From NCBI RefSeq assembly GCF_023159225.1, contig NC_063166.1:72046575-72110574 (forward strand): a stretch of 64,000 nt of DNA. The letters run 5' to 3'. This DNA comes from Perognathus longimembris pacificus. Its lineage: Eukaryota; Chordata; Mammalia; Rodentia; Heteromyidae. The notes under the pieces are model-generated. The model ran no database searches and was not told where the DNA came from. It saw only the letters and a program-made list of their open reading frames with translations. This document shows, in pieces, positions 23,916 through 35,888 of the stretch. The first letter of the stretch is position 1. Each line of letters starts with the position of its first letter. Position numbers and translations under genes: made by a program.

Positions 23916-24964
23916 CACTCTAGGCTTAGCAGCCCAAGGAATGTATTAGGACATGGATAATAGACTTACGATCCATATTCCTAGTGGAAAAAAAAGATAT
24001 TCCATGACCCCTTACTCAGTGAGAAGGCAAGACGTCTCTTCAACAATATTCTTAGGCTAATGTGATTTTTCAGAGTAAATAAGCCATTGTTCTTTTCAAA
24101 TGATTCCGGTTTCTCATGAACTGGGATCTCTCCATATGAAGAGATGCATTGCTGAGAGTAGCATACAGTCATTCATGGCCTGCCTCCAGCAAGCATTTCC
24201 TTAGTGCCTGTGGGGCACAGTTGAATTTATACTCCAGCCAAAGGGACAGGAACTTATACCAATGGCCATGCACAATGGCAGACAGAGTCCGGTGGAGGGA
24301 TATGATGTCATTGGAGAGCCAGGGTCAGGGCAGTGAGCTCTCAGTGGGACTATCTGGGCACGTTGTTGGCAAAGAATCAGTGGTGCTGAGTGTGGAAAGC
24401 TGAGGAAAGATGTCAAGAGGTACAGCAGTGTCTACGGACCCTCCAGTGAGAGACATGTCATACATAGAGATGGTGGAGTGCAAACATGTGTATGGCATGG
24501 ATGTGCAGCTTGAATGGCTGGAAAATGAAAGAGAGAGAGAAAGAGAGATTTTGAGGTCATCTCTCCTCCTTTGCGAATGCTCATAATATCACACTTCCTC
24601 TCCCATGGGGGTAAGGATGCATTAAGCAAAATGACTGTGAAACAAATCCCAGTTCCACTTCCTCCCATTAGAAAGCCAAAGATACATATCTGTGGGAGGG
24701 AGAAGCCTTTTGCAGCAGATCGAGCGGAAGCATATTTATGAGAAAGGAGTTGAGGCAATGAACGGTCAATCCTGGCCATGCAGACAACAGATATTTCTGC
24801 TGGGGTGAGGTGGGTGGGACTCTGATTAGCAGTTAGTTGCCTTCCCACTGAATCATGTGGTTTGTAGGGATTTCACCAACTCTAACCTTGAAACCAAGGC
24901 TCCCCCAGAAACTTTGAACAATAGGAGATCTTTGACTTCTTATAGGCAGGCTTTGGAATTAAGC
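23916..24964. other. Unique sequence, no gene seen
   Basis: A 138-codon minus frame at 24432-24848 is the longest here. I see no domain, and the purine-rich gagagagaaagagaga at 24532-24548 argues for chance. Confidence 0.5.
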
Positions 24965-25066
24965 TTTCTCCCCTTCTCTCCCTTTCTCCCTTCTCTTCAC
25001 TCTTCCTCCCTTCCCTTTCCTTCCCTTCTCCTCCTTTGTACTCCCTCCTCCCCCTTCTTATATTGT
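24965..25066. repeat. Polypyrimidine tract
   Basis: About 100 nt of almost only C and T on the plus strand, irregular rather than a simple repeat. Confidence 0.9.
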
Positions 25067-25595
25067 TCAAATTCCCGGAGAATGTTTGCGGGTCTGGTTG
25101 TCCTCTTTCAGAGAGGAGAATGAAAGTTGGGATAAGAACCCCTGCCAATCATCTCCATTTCTAGGAGGGCTTGTCAGTTGGGGTGCCTGCTCATATATTG
25201 CAACATCACCACTGGAGGTATCTGAAGTTGAGGCCTTGAATTCTGCATTAGACTCCTCAGGGGCTCTAATGCTCAGGAATGCCATGCTTGGCTGGGCAGT
25301 TTGGATAGCATGGGAGTTGTCATTTACTTGAACAAAACCTGCACAATGTTTCATTACTTCAGAGTTGCTGAGCTGGGATGTTTGGATATTGACACGTATC
25401 AAGTCTGAACCTGAATTCATTCTGTCTCATTGTCTAAGAGTAGAGCTGTCACTGAGTCCTTGTATAAGTCTTTTCTCCAGAGGAAGACCTAATCAGAGCC
25501 TTCATCAGTAGCAAATTGTCAGGTAGATGTAGGCATTTTGGAAAGATTTCTGATGACTAAATTAAGTATTTTTACTTCTTATGTATTTATTTATT

Positions 25596-25965
25596 GCTAT
25601 AGTGTGGTTCTTGAGTGTCCTCCAAAGCCTATGTGTTCAAGGATTGGCTGCCAGACTAGGAATTATTGGATGATAGAACCTTTAAGAGGTGGGACCTAGT
25701 GGTAGGAAGTTAGGTCACTGAGGGGCGGGGCACAGACTTGAAGGCGGTGGGGGGTGGGGAGGATAGTGAGTCTTGGGCATTTCCTGTCTTTCTCTTTGCT
25801 TTCTGGCCCCCATGAGGTAAATGGACCTCTTCCTATCATGCCACAAGCCCAAAGACAAGACCAATTGACCTTGGACTGAAACTATGCACCCAAATAAATC
25901 TTTCCTCCTTATAAGTTGATTTTTCTCAGGTATTTTTTTGTTACAATGTGAAGCTAGCACATTTG
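25596..25965 (+). mobile_element. MaLR-type LTR, solitary
   Basis: Starts tgctatagtgtggttcttga and contains gaacctttaagaggtgggac, then gcacccaaataaatctttcc (AATAAA) and cttataagttgatttttctc near the end. No internal genes. Confidence 0.75.
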
Positions 25966-26019
25966 TTTATTTATTTTAAATTCCCAGGCAGTTTTGGAAG
26001 TCAGTAATCTCAGGTTAAT

Positions 26020-26215
26020 TAGCTTTGTGATCTTGATCCAATTTCCATCCCGTTTCCTTTTTCTTTATCTGTAAAATGTGGATCTGTATGTGTGGAGGTG
26101 GAGGGGATTACCTATGATCTTGATATATGATAGTGCCAATAAAATGTGCTAATACTTATCAAATTCTGTTGCCCAGGGCCTGACATATATTAGATATTTA
26201 ACAAATGTTATTTTC
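26020..26215 (+). mobile_element. MIR SINE
   Basis: agctttgtgatcttgatcca, tctttatctgtaaaatgtgg and tagatatttaacaaatgtta follow MIR on the plus strand. Confidence 0.75.
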
Positions 26216-26934
26216 ACTCTTTTCCCTTTGCCTAGCATTTCTGTTAATTGGATTTTGTCCTAGACTTCCTGACTCAGAGACTAGCCTCTCTTCTTTTTTT
26301 TGCCATGGTCTGTGGTAACAGCTGGTCTCTGATCTATAATCGTGCAAGATTTCTGTTACTAGAAATTGTGAATTGCATTTTAACATAGTGTTGGACACAA
26401 ATGGGAGAAGCACTCCTGTTTAGTATAGACACTGGAATTCTCCTAGTGGTGATCACTGGCTTCCTTGCCATGGGAAGCTTTGGGTGTTCCATAGTCACAG
26501 GGGCTCTTCACTCCTGTGGCAAGACCCTCTCCACCTTGTGTTCTCCAACATTGCAATCCCAAGTCACTGCTGGGCTTGGTGTTTGAATGCAGAAGCTTGT
26601 GGAGTCTTGGCATCCTGTTGTCTAGCTCTGGGACTGAATATGTCCCAAATTCCTCAATGCTAAGTGTAAGTCAACAAGGCTCAGCTAGACAAAGCTGGAG
26701 TGAAGAGGAGAGTCGGCCAAGATTGGGACCCTATCCCATCACTTACTGGTAAGTGATTTTGGATAAAGTATTAAAAGATCCTGAAACTTGTTTCTTTTAG
26801 CATCTGTGAAATGGGCTAAGTATTGTTCCCTACTGAGCTGGTGAGGCAACAGAGGTAGAGTGCTAACTGCACAGTGAACAGTGTGTCTGTTCACTGATTA
26901 AAACTGTGAGGGACAGAACATCAACAAGCTAGGA

Positions 26935-27630
26935 TACAATAAAGACACTTGCACATCTATGTTCCTTGCTGTACTATTCACAATAGCCAAGTTGGCGAAA
27001 CAGCCCTGAATGCTCTGCAATAGATGAGTGGATCCAAAAAAACTGGTATCTGTACACAATGGAATTTTACACTGTCATTAGACAGAATAATATTATGTCA
27101 TTTGCAGGGAAATGGATGGACCTAGAACAAATCATGTTAAGTAAGGCAAGCCAACCTCAGAGAGATAAATGGCACGTTTTCTCTCATATGTGGAAGTTGG
27201 ATCTAAATACACCAGGACGTGATAAATTATACAGGTTGCTAGGCATTCATACACATTGAGACCAAAGGAGAATGCTCTTAGGAGAGGAACACAAAGGCGC
27301 AATGCCTATGTGCATCTGATTAGATAAAATAATATTTATCTAAATGAACTCCAGGAAACAGAAACAAGAGGCCTATTCTTTTTGTCTTGTTTATCTGTCT
27401 TTGAAAAGGGTAAGCAGGGGCTCAGAAATGGAGGGACAAAGGGTGAACAAATTCAGTGGTGGTACTCACTGAACACTATGCAGAAAATGAACTATACAAC
27501 CTGTGAGTGGGGATGGGAGGGAAAAACTGGGAGAGAGTAAGTGTAGGAATGACATCCAAAATGAAATGTAACTGCTCTGTACATCACCTTTATAATAACA
27601 ATTAAGTAAATAATAATAAAAGTGTAAGGA
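26935..27630 (+). mobile_element. L1 3' fragment: ORF2 C-terminus plus 3' UTR
   Basis: The plus strand encodes the end of L1 ORF2 (MEFYTVIRQNN, then FAGKWMDLEQIMLSKASQ). It then runs through a 3' UTR ending gtacatcacctttataataa and an A-rich tail at 27596-27627. 5'-truncated, with stops in the frame, hence non-functional. Confidence 0.9.
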
Positions 27631-28044
27631 GGGGCTACAATGCATCAGGCTGGTTCTCAGTGTGAGGAAAAAATTGGCAAGCAAGGCCCTCAGAGGCACT
27701 GTTCTCAAAGATCTTAGAATTTCCAGGGAGAGACTGGCAATATGGGAGTCAACAAATCAATATAATCTCAAGGAGTAAGATGTACTGAGAAGTCAAGCCT
27801 GGGTTATCAGGGAAAGCTCCTGGGGGAGGTAGCATTGGGTTTGAGACCCAGATGATGAGAATATATGAAGAAGACAGACATGTGCAGAATGAAAGTGAGT
27901 GTGTCAGGTGGAAGAAACAGCATGTACAAGGGCCCTGAGACAAAGTCAAGATGGATGTGTTGAAGGGACTGAAAGAATTTTGGAATGGCTGTAACACAGA
28001 GAGAAGGTGATAAAGCCCAGGGCAAACAGGTCAGGAGAGAGATT

Positions 28045-28287
28045 CACATTCTGTTCTTTTTTTTTTTTTTTTTTTTTTTTTGGCCAGTCCTGGGCCTTGG
28101 ACTCAGGGCCTGAGCACTGTCCCTGGCTTCTTCCCGCTCAAGGCTAGCACTCTGCCACTTGAGCCACAGCGCCACTTCTGGCCATTTTCTGTATATGTGG
28201 TGCTGGGGAATCGAACCTAGGGCCTCGTGTATCCGAGGCAGGCACTCTTGCCACTAGGCTATATCCCCAGCCCCACATTCTGTTCTT
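28045..28287 (-). mobile_element. IDL-Geo SINE, full length, youngest-looking copy
   Basis: Full dimer with an uninterrupted 25-nt A-tail (28057-28081) and perfect 14-bp TSDs cacattctgttctt (28045-28058 and 28274-28287). It differs from the copies at 862 and 20885 at only a few positions. Confidence 0.96.
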
Positions 28288-28563
28288 GGTGCAGTTGAAT
28301 GTAGGCAAACTGTCCATGTCATATCTTCTCTTACTTTCTATGAACTCAGGTCCTTGGTTCATACTTTGTACCAACTGAGAAAACTTCTAGTTGCAAGGAT
28401 AGTCCTTGTGTCACTTAACAAGTAGGTGGGATATGTTCTGAGAAATGCATCATTAAGTAGTTTCATCATGGAGTGAATGTCATGGCATGCATGTACACAA
28501 ACTAAGGAGCTTACAGTATCACATCACTAGGCAATGCAGCCTCATTGGATCACTGCTGTGTGT

Positions 28564-28564
<1 letters not shown>

Positions 28565-28612
<48 letters not shown>
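28565..28612. repeat. (GT)n microsatellite
   Basis: About 24 uninterrupted GT units. Confidence 0.98.
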
Positions 28613-28619
<7 letters not shown>

Positions 28620-29054
28620 GTCCATGGTTGGCTGAACTGTCACAGCTCATCCTAGGATGGTGAGAGGAAAAAGAACTAGTTTGTCTTAAATAATCAAGGA
28701 TGTGTTTTCCTCATGTAACACTGCATCTGGAGGCATAACGGATGTGGATGTGATTACAGCTACTCTACAGTGGCACATGTGTGGGTTGGGTTCTCTATGA
28801 TTCTCAAATAGCACTGCCATGATAAACTCCAAGCTTTGAATCCTTACACTATGACTAGGACCAGTGAGGAAGCTGACACAGACTTAATTCTTTCTCTTGT
28901 TGCCAGAGGAAAGTTTCATGTGTATGAACCCCCCTGAGTGATGGGCGTTAGGATGGGGTGACATCATGAGGTCCAATGATCTCCACCAGATACCTACATC
29001 CTTTACCTTATCTCCACCTCTCCTAGCCATGTCTGCAGGACTTTATTTATTTAT

Positions 29055-31285
29055 TCTTTTCCTTACTTTTAAATTGTTATTGTAAAGGTGATGTACAGAG
29101 AGAGGGATTACAGTTACATAAGCCAGGTAGTGAATACATTTCTTTTTGGGCAGTGTCACCCCTTCCCTCGTTTTCTCCCAGTTTTCCCCTCCTGATCACC
29201 CTCCCTTGCAAGTTGTAGAGTTCATTTTCAACCGAGTGTCTAGTGAGTTATCATTGCTGCATTTGTTCACCTTTTGTCCTTCCATTTCTATGTTCCCTCT
29301 TAACCTATCCAAAACAGACAAACTAGCATGCAAGACAAAAGGTACAGAAAGCAAAAACTGTAACAAAGGAGGGGAAAAAAGCAAAAACAACTAAATAACA
29401 AAAAATCTCTTGTTTCCATTCCTTGGAGTTCATTTCGATAAATAACATTTTATTTGATCATGTGCACATAGCTATTGAGCCTTTGTGATCCTCTCCTAAG
29501 AATATCTTCCTTTGGTCTCACTGTGTGAATGTCTAGAGTCCTGTATAATTTATCATGTCCAAGTGTATTATTTTGTCTTTTACCATCCAGTGTGTTTACT
29601 TGTGGGTTTGTAGACATTCTAGTTACAACAAATGAGAGAAACCATGCAACCTGTTTCTTTGGGTCTGGCTTACTTTGCTTAATATATTTTTTCCAAGTCT
29701 TTCCATTTCCTTATGAATGGTACAATATCATTCTTTCTGATGGAAGTGTAGCATTCCATTGTGTGTATATACCACATTTCCCTGGTCTATTCATCCAATA
29801 TGGGGCATCTGGGTTGATTCTATATCTTGGCTATGGTAAAGAATACTTCAATGAACATGGTTGTGCTGGTAGCTTTGGTGTGGCATTGTTGGTGTTCTAT
29901 TGGATAAATGCTCAAGCGTAGAGTGGAATTTGTGGGTCATGGGGAAGCTCTATGTTTAGTTCTTTGGGGAACCTCCATACTGTTCTCTGAGTGGCTGAAA
30001 AGGTTTACATTCCCACCAAGAATGCAGTAGCATTCCCTTTGGGTCACATCCCTTCCAGCATGTTATTGTTAGTTTTCTTGATAATGGCCATTCTAACTGG
30101 GGTGAGGTGGAATCTCAGTGTTGTTTTGATTTGCATTTCTTTTATGTAGACACATGGCCAATAGACACATGAACATTTCTCCATGTGTTCCTGGCTATTC
30201 TTACCTCTTCTGAGAAGTATCTCTTTAGCTCTTTAGCCCACTTATTAATCGGGTGTTTGTTTCTTTGAGGGTTTATTTTTGAGGGGTTTAATTTTTTGAG
30301 ATCAAAGTATATTTTAGACATGAGACCCTTGTCTGATGCATAGCTGGTAAAAGAATCTTTTCCCTTTCTGTGGGCTTTCTATTTATCTCACTAACTATGT
30401 CCTTTGCTATGCAGAAACTTCGGTTTGATACAATCCCATTTATCTAATCTTTCTTTCATTTGTTGTGATTCTGGATCTTTACTTGGGAAGTTTCAACCTG
30501 TGCCTAGGAGCTTAGTGTTCCCCTATCCCTTCCTGTAATAATATCATGGCATCTGGCATTACATTGTGGTCTTTGACCCACTTAGAATTGCTTCTGGTGC
30601 AGGGTGATATATATGGGTCTAGCTTCAGTTTTCTGCATGTGTATAGCCAATTCTGCCAGCACCATTTGTTGATGAGGCTGTGTTTCTTCCATCCTGTGTT
30701 CTTGGCTCCTTTATCAAGTATTAGGTGACTATAGGTCTGAGGGTTTATTTCTGGGTCTTCTGTTCCATCAGTCCTCAAGCCTATTCTTGTGCCAATACCA
30801 AGCTGTTTGTATTACTATGGCTTTATAGTAAAGTTTGTGTTAATATTCCTCCAACACTGTTCTTCCTGCTAAGGATTGTGTTTGTTATTTGGGGTTTTTT
30901 ATTATTCCATATGAATTTTTGGATTGCTTTCTCTATATCATTGAAGAATATTGTTGGGATTTTGATGGGTTTGGCAGCATTACCATTTTCACAATGCTAA
31001 TCCTTTCAATACAGGACTATGGAAGGTTTTCCCATTTCCATAAAGCTGCTTTAATTTATTTTTTCAGATTTTTGAAGTTTTCATAATATAAGTCTTTCAC
31101 ATCTTTGGTTAACTCCTAGGTATTTTATTTGTTTTGAGGCTATTACAAATGGAGTTGCTTTTCTGATTTCAGTCTCAATCTTCCTATTGTTGGCAAACAG
31201 AAAAGCTATTGGTTTTTGTGGGTTAATTTTATACCCTGCTACTTTCTGTACTTTGTGCAGGATTGTATATATTGACTCCAACTTG
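29055..31285 (-). mobile_element. 5'-truncated L1: C-terminal half of ORF2 and 3' UTR
   Basis: The minus strand carries recognisable ORF2 reverse-transcriptase/C-terminal segments, for example KVAGYKINPQKPIAFLF near 31240 and NKWCWQNWLYTCRKLKLDP near 30660, in different frames because of indels. The 3' UTR ends at about 29070 in the same gtacatcacctttacaataa motif as the 26935 copy. Length about 2.2 kb; not intact. Confidence 0.92.
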
Positions 31286-32226
31286 AGTTAGCAACTACCA
31301 GGGGTTTGTGGTCTTCCTGGAAGCCTTCTATCAGGTGTTTTCTCCCCTCATCTTCCTCTGGTAGCTTATAGGCCACACACCCTCTGATACTCTTTAGCAA
31401 GTCAAAGGCATAGGATTTAATTAAAAGTAAAACTTGTCACAGTGTTTTTAATTGTCATAGAGAAATGCTGCCTGTTTTATAAAGGTGACAGTTTGCAAAC
31501 ACAAGTGTGAACATCTTCCTCCCTCACTTGTCTGCAGCCCCATCATCGACTGGCAGGGTGGTGCAGGAGATAGGTCTGGTGTGAATGAGTTGTTTCAGCA
31601 GTGAAGGATGCCACCCGGATTCCTCCAGTGACACCTGTCATCAGGTACACTCGGCTAATGAGATCAAGGGCAGCCACCCCAACCCCCAGGCTTGCCTGGA
31701 AGGCGGGTGAAGTTCCTGCTCCTCTGGGAGCGCCTGACACCCAGGATACATCCATCTTGCCCTGAGGTCCGAGTCTAGATGTGAAGCAAGTTGGTCATTC
31801 AGCCCCCTGGATGCTTCTTAATATCTGTGTTCTTCAAGGCCAATCAGAGATCTGGGGATTGCTGTGATCTTTCTCCCTGGATGCTGGGTCGGTGCAACTA
31901 CAGCTGTGGAGTACTGATGGAGGCCACTGGATCTTTGGAGGGAAGACTATGGCTTCCCTTGGGAGGGAAGATTGCATTCATTTTTCATCACTGTGAATCA
32001 ATGAAAGGCAGAGTGATTCATTTCGTCTCATGGTTTCACTCTGTTGTTGGTGGGCTTCATTGTTTCTAGGCTGTGGTGAGGCAGAGTATGACAGTGGAAA
32101 GATATAGTGAAACAGAGCTGCTTACTACATGGTGGCCTGGAAGGAGAGATGAGATAAGAATGGACCCCAGACAAGGTGTACCTTTGGGGAACATGTTCCC
32201 AGTAACCTACTTTCTCTGTCCAAGCT
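31286..32226. other. Unique sequence between L1 and SINE, no gene seen
   Basis: Short frames only. Confidence 0.5.
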
Positions 32227-32600
32227 CTACCTCCTACTTCATTTTCTTTTCTTTTTCCTTCCCTTCCTTTCCTTCCTTCCTTCCTTCCTTCCTTCCTTCC
32301 TTCCTTCCTTCCTTCCTTCCTTCCTTCCTTCCTTCCTTCCTTCCTTCCTACCTTCCTTGTCATTTGTGGGGCTTGAACTCTGGTCCTGGGCACTGTCCCT
32401 GAGCTCTTCAGCTCAAGGCTAGTGTTCTACCACTTTGAGCCACAGTGTCACATCCTGTTTTTCTAGTGGTTAATGGGAGATAAGAGTCTCATGGACTTTT
32501 CCTGCCTGGGCTGGCCTTGAACCACAATCCTCAGATCTCAGCCTCCTGAGTAGCTAGGATGACAGGTGTGAGCTACTGGTGCCTAGCCTACCTCCTACTT
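32227..32600 (-). mobile_element. 7SL-headed Geo SINE whose A-tail became a (CCTT)n array
   Basis: The SINE body occupies about 32357-32587. The 13-bp duplication ctacctcctactt at 32227-32239 and 32588-32600 encloses both the body and the whole TTCC array (32258-32358). The array therefore arose within the A-tail after insertion. Confidence 0.88.
32258..32358. repeat. (CCTT)n tetranucleotide array in a SINE tail
   Basis: About 20 perfect TTCC units with minor edge variation, enclosed by the TSDs of the SINE at 32227-32600. Confidence 0.97.
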
Positions 32601-33477
32601 TCTACTACCTCTTTTTTTCTTGACTAGTAAGAAAACATTTATTTACTATCAATGTAAATAAGAACATTGCATATTTTAATAAAACGGTTACACTGAACCT
32701 TACCAATAGTGAGTGATGCTTATCAACATCCAGAGACTTCATTATAATAAAGGTAAAACCTGAAGTTAAATGTTCAAAAATATTGATTTAGAGAGACAAA
32801 CAGCTGGTTTCTTTGAATTGTTACAGAGCTAGAACAGAAAGCATGGGAATGGGAGGGTGCACACTGTGAGGTTTTTGAATATGTCCATAGTAAAACACTT
32901 TACTTTAAGCCATCTCTCTTACCTAGACAATAGAAGACTTACATGGTTTGATCTTCCAAGTCCAACAGGTTCTTGTTCTCCCTAAATTAGGGATGGAGAA
33001 TATCTCTAATAATCAGGACCCACAGAATGAAGTTCATGTGTCACAAGAGCTACAGGTTCTACCTGGGCAGCCCAGCTCATCAGAGAGAAGAGTTTCCTGA
33101 ATAGGTTTGAGTTACCTTATTAAATATCATCTCTTTCCAAGAACTAAAAAATCCACATGACCAAGTCTTCCCTTTTTTGTCTTCTTTCACACACTGACTA
33201 TCTCCAGTGTTTCTTCATGTTATCCAAGTATCTGGTTATTGAGGTGCAGGGGGAAGACTTTAAGGATCCATGTCTTCCAAATTTAATCACCAGCTTCTGG
33301 CTTGAGGCACCTTAAAGGTGGATATAATCACATCTTTTCTCATCAGGATATCATACGAGGACAGGAATCCTGATAGAGAACAGTGGATATAAGCTTTAGT
33401 TTAGTTTCAAGTGGAAAATTGCAAAACACAGCATTGCAAACCTGTTCTGTGAATGGAAACAGGTTCTGCTACCTCTT
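32600..33477 (-). pseudogene. Processed retrocopy of an unidentified transcript, probably mostly 3' UTR
   Basis: Seen: on the minus strand a unique ~850-nt sequence ends with AATAAA (complement TTTATT at 32638-32643), about 20 nt before an A-run (T at 32612-32618). It is flanked by ttctactacctctt (32600-32613) and ttctgctacctctt (33464-33477), a 14-bp duplication with one mismatch. These are the marks of L1-mediated retroposition of a polyadenylated RNA. No long open frame exists in either strand and I do not recognise the parent. It may be a 5'-truncated 3' UTR or a non-coding RNA. The single TSD mismatch suggests an insertion of moderate age. Confidence 0.75.
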
Positions 33478-34103
33478 GATCATGCCATCATGGTAAAAAT
33501 CTATTAAAAGGGTGAAACCACTGGGAGAGCCAGAGCCCTCATGACCCAATCATTAAAAAAAAAATCCCTCTTTTAGGGGGACATTGCACATCTGAACTAT
33601 AGCTGATAGGCAGCTAGCCCTTACACCTCTGTGACCTGCTTTCTTTTTAAGGCTTCTAAACTTTTGAGGCTCTGTGAATTCCTCAGTTTTCTGCATAAAT
33701 TCTAGCATAAGCTCACCTTAAGCATGTAGTTCAACTGCTCAATCATGTATTTATTCATCCATTCACTAATTTATCAGCGAACGATAAAAGTATATGTACA
33801 GTTAGAAAGAGAAGTAACTTCTGCCAAGGAAAGGGCTATGTTGTTCACCAGGAGAATATGACTGGTCTAGCCTCAAACTCATGGTCCAATCAGTTCAATC
33901 CGTGGTGGTAGAGAGGAGACAAGCATACACAGGTCTGCAAGTGAAACATACTAGCTAAGCATGAGGAATGGGCTGGGAGAAAATATTTGACATGACTTTT
34001 GCATATTGTAAGTGGATGTCCACAGCATTATCTCTGATGGAAGTGGAGCCACTTCAGGTTTGGTTCTCAGAAGAGCATTTGTAATTATTCTCATTGTTGC
34101 TTT

Positions 34104-34354
34104 TACTTATTTATTTATTTTTGTGTGTGCAAGTACTCAGGCATGAATGTAAGGCCTTGTGTTCTTGCATGGCCTTTTCACTCAAGGCTGGTGCTTTACC
34201 ACTTGAGCCACACCTCCACTTCCAGCTTTTTGCTGGTTAATTGGAGATGAGAGTCTCTTGAATCTGTCTGCTCCAGCTGACTTTGAACTATAATCCTCAG
34301 ATCTCAACCTCCCGAGTAGCTAGAATTACAAATATGAGACACTGGTGCCTAGCA
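34104..34354 (-). mobile_element. 7SL-headed Geo SINE
   Basis: Minus strand: B1-like head ending at 34354 (ctaggcaccagtg), the middle motif aattaaccagc, then the ctcaagtggtaaagc module. The tail side is T-rich at 34104-34122. Confidence 0.75.
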
Positions 34355-35439
34355 AAGCGTTACTAATTATTTGAACGAGTTCAGGGAGCTCAATTGTACA
34401 TACACGCAGAGGTTCTGGCTAGCTACACACACCCAGCTTGACTCACTTCGCAGAAAAGCCTGGTGTTCAACTTGCCAGGTGTTCAAGTGCAGATAAATCT
34501 CTGCTGATATCCAAGCCACAGACTGAGGGGTGGTTGAGAGCAAGTTTCTGACTTCCCAAGGCCCCTTCTTCTCTGAAAGTCCACGAATGACACAGGTATT
34601 CAATGCCAGGCACAGAAGGGAACATCCACTGCCCAGGATCCAAGAGTTTAAGGCCAAAACTCTGAGGAGATGAGAGAAAGGATAAAAGGATCTTTCTTCT
34701 GCTCATGTACCCAGTGTTGGTGGAGGCTGGACAATGCCCCAGCATGCAGAGTCATAAGGATCCAGGATGATCACCTCCTTCTGCCTCAGTGTTACGCTCT
34801 TGGAGGAGGGAGGTAAGTGATGGAGTCGGGTAGTCTCAGAGTCTAGACTCCAGAGACAGAGTTGCTTTTGCCTCTAGAGCTGGCTGAGAGGGCCATACAG
34901 ATAGCCAGGGTTCTGAGGGATGTGAGAGGCCTAGCTGAAGATTCATCTCCAGTAGCCTGAGCCGATACCTTGACACCTTACTTTACTGTATCTTCTGTTC
35001 TCTAGACCAGTGGAGGGGAGGGGAGGGGGCTTCCTCACCCACAGGCGGTGGCTGGCTGTATTTCAGGAGAGTTGCTACAAAGGAAACTGAGCCTGTAAGT
35101 CAAGCACTTTAGTTCTCTGGGCGTGAAAAACAACACTCTTTATCTCTGGCAGTGCCTGGCTTTGTGAGCTGTGTCTAACGGCCAGGCGAGGAGATATAGC
35201 ATGGTACTGTCAGAGTGGTCCCTGGATTGCCATTAGCAGGAGGCCCTCTGTCCAGCGGTGCCAAGAGGGCGAGAGGCAGAGTCTTGGCCTGCAATATGTT
35301 TTCCCTGAAACAAAAGTCTTTTAACAAATGTTTCCATTCACCATTAAATGAAACAAAAAAAAAAAATAGAAAACAGAACAAAACTAGGACCAAAAGGAAA
35401 CACTGCATGAAGCCAGTGCAACACATTGCTTAGCCCCAA
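34355..35439. other. Unique sequence, no gene seen
   Basis: Minus frames at 34367-34745 overlap each other in two phases and have no known similarity. An A12 run lies at 35355-35366. Confidence 0.5.
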
Positions 35440-35660
35440 AGCAGGGCTCTGTCAATGCTAGCCTTTGAAGAATTATTATAATAATTATGCTATTTTGCTA
35501 ACTATGTCAGGTGCAGAGCCACTGTTGTTCCCGTGCTAATGGAAACCCATATTGCTGTTCTCCCTACGCTGTTAACTGTGAGGTCCTTGCTCATGTTTGG
35601 GGCGTGTTACTAAAGGAAGATCTTTGGTGTTTGTACCCATATAATGGAGACGTCCGCCAT
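35440..35660. promoter_or_regulatory. Weak candidate conserved element
   Basis: Repeat-free with gaattattataataattatg, tgctaatggaaacccatatt and acgctgttaactgtgaggtc. Less convincing than the other blocks. Confidence 0.25.
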
Positions 35661-35689
35661 CACCAAAGGAAATCTTTTTGTTTTTTTTT

Positions 35690-35888
35690 TTAAGGGGGGA
35701 TACTGGGGATTGCTTGTTAGGCAAGGGCTGCATCATTTGAATCATGTCAGCAGTCCATTTTGCCCCCTTTTAGTTTGGCTTTGATAAGTTCTCAAATGTT
35801 TGCCTGGGTTGGCCTTGCATTGTGATCCTCCTACTTCCATCTTTGTAGCTGGCACTATAGGTATGTACTACCATGCTCTCGGCTCACC
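35690..35888 (-). mobile_element. Old B1/tRNA composite SINE, diverged
   Basis: Tail-side T-run at 35680-35691, then ggatactggggattgcttgt, and B1-like gcctgggttggccttgcatt and gtagctggcactataggtat on the complementary strand. Confidence 0.55.

Noticed and set aside
24432..24848. 138-codon minus-strand frame
   Set aside because: No domain or known similarity; includes low-complexity purine sequence.
29529..29921. 130-codon plus-strand frame
   Set aside because: It is the antisense of an L1 ORF2/3' UTR copy on the minus strand.
30512..31281. L1 ORF2-like frames as an active reverse transcriptase gene
   Set aside because: Frames are broken by indels and stops, and the 5' half of the element is missing.
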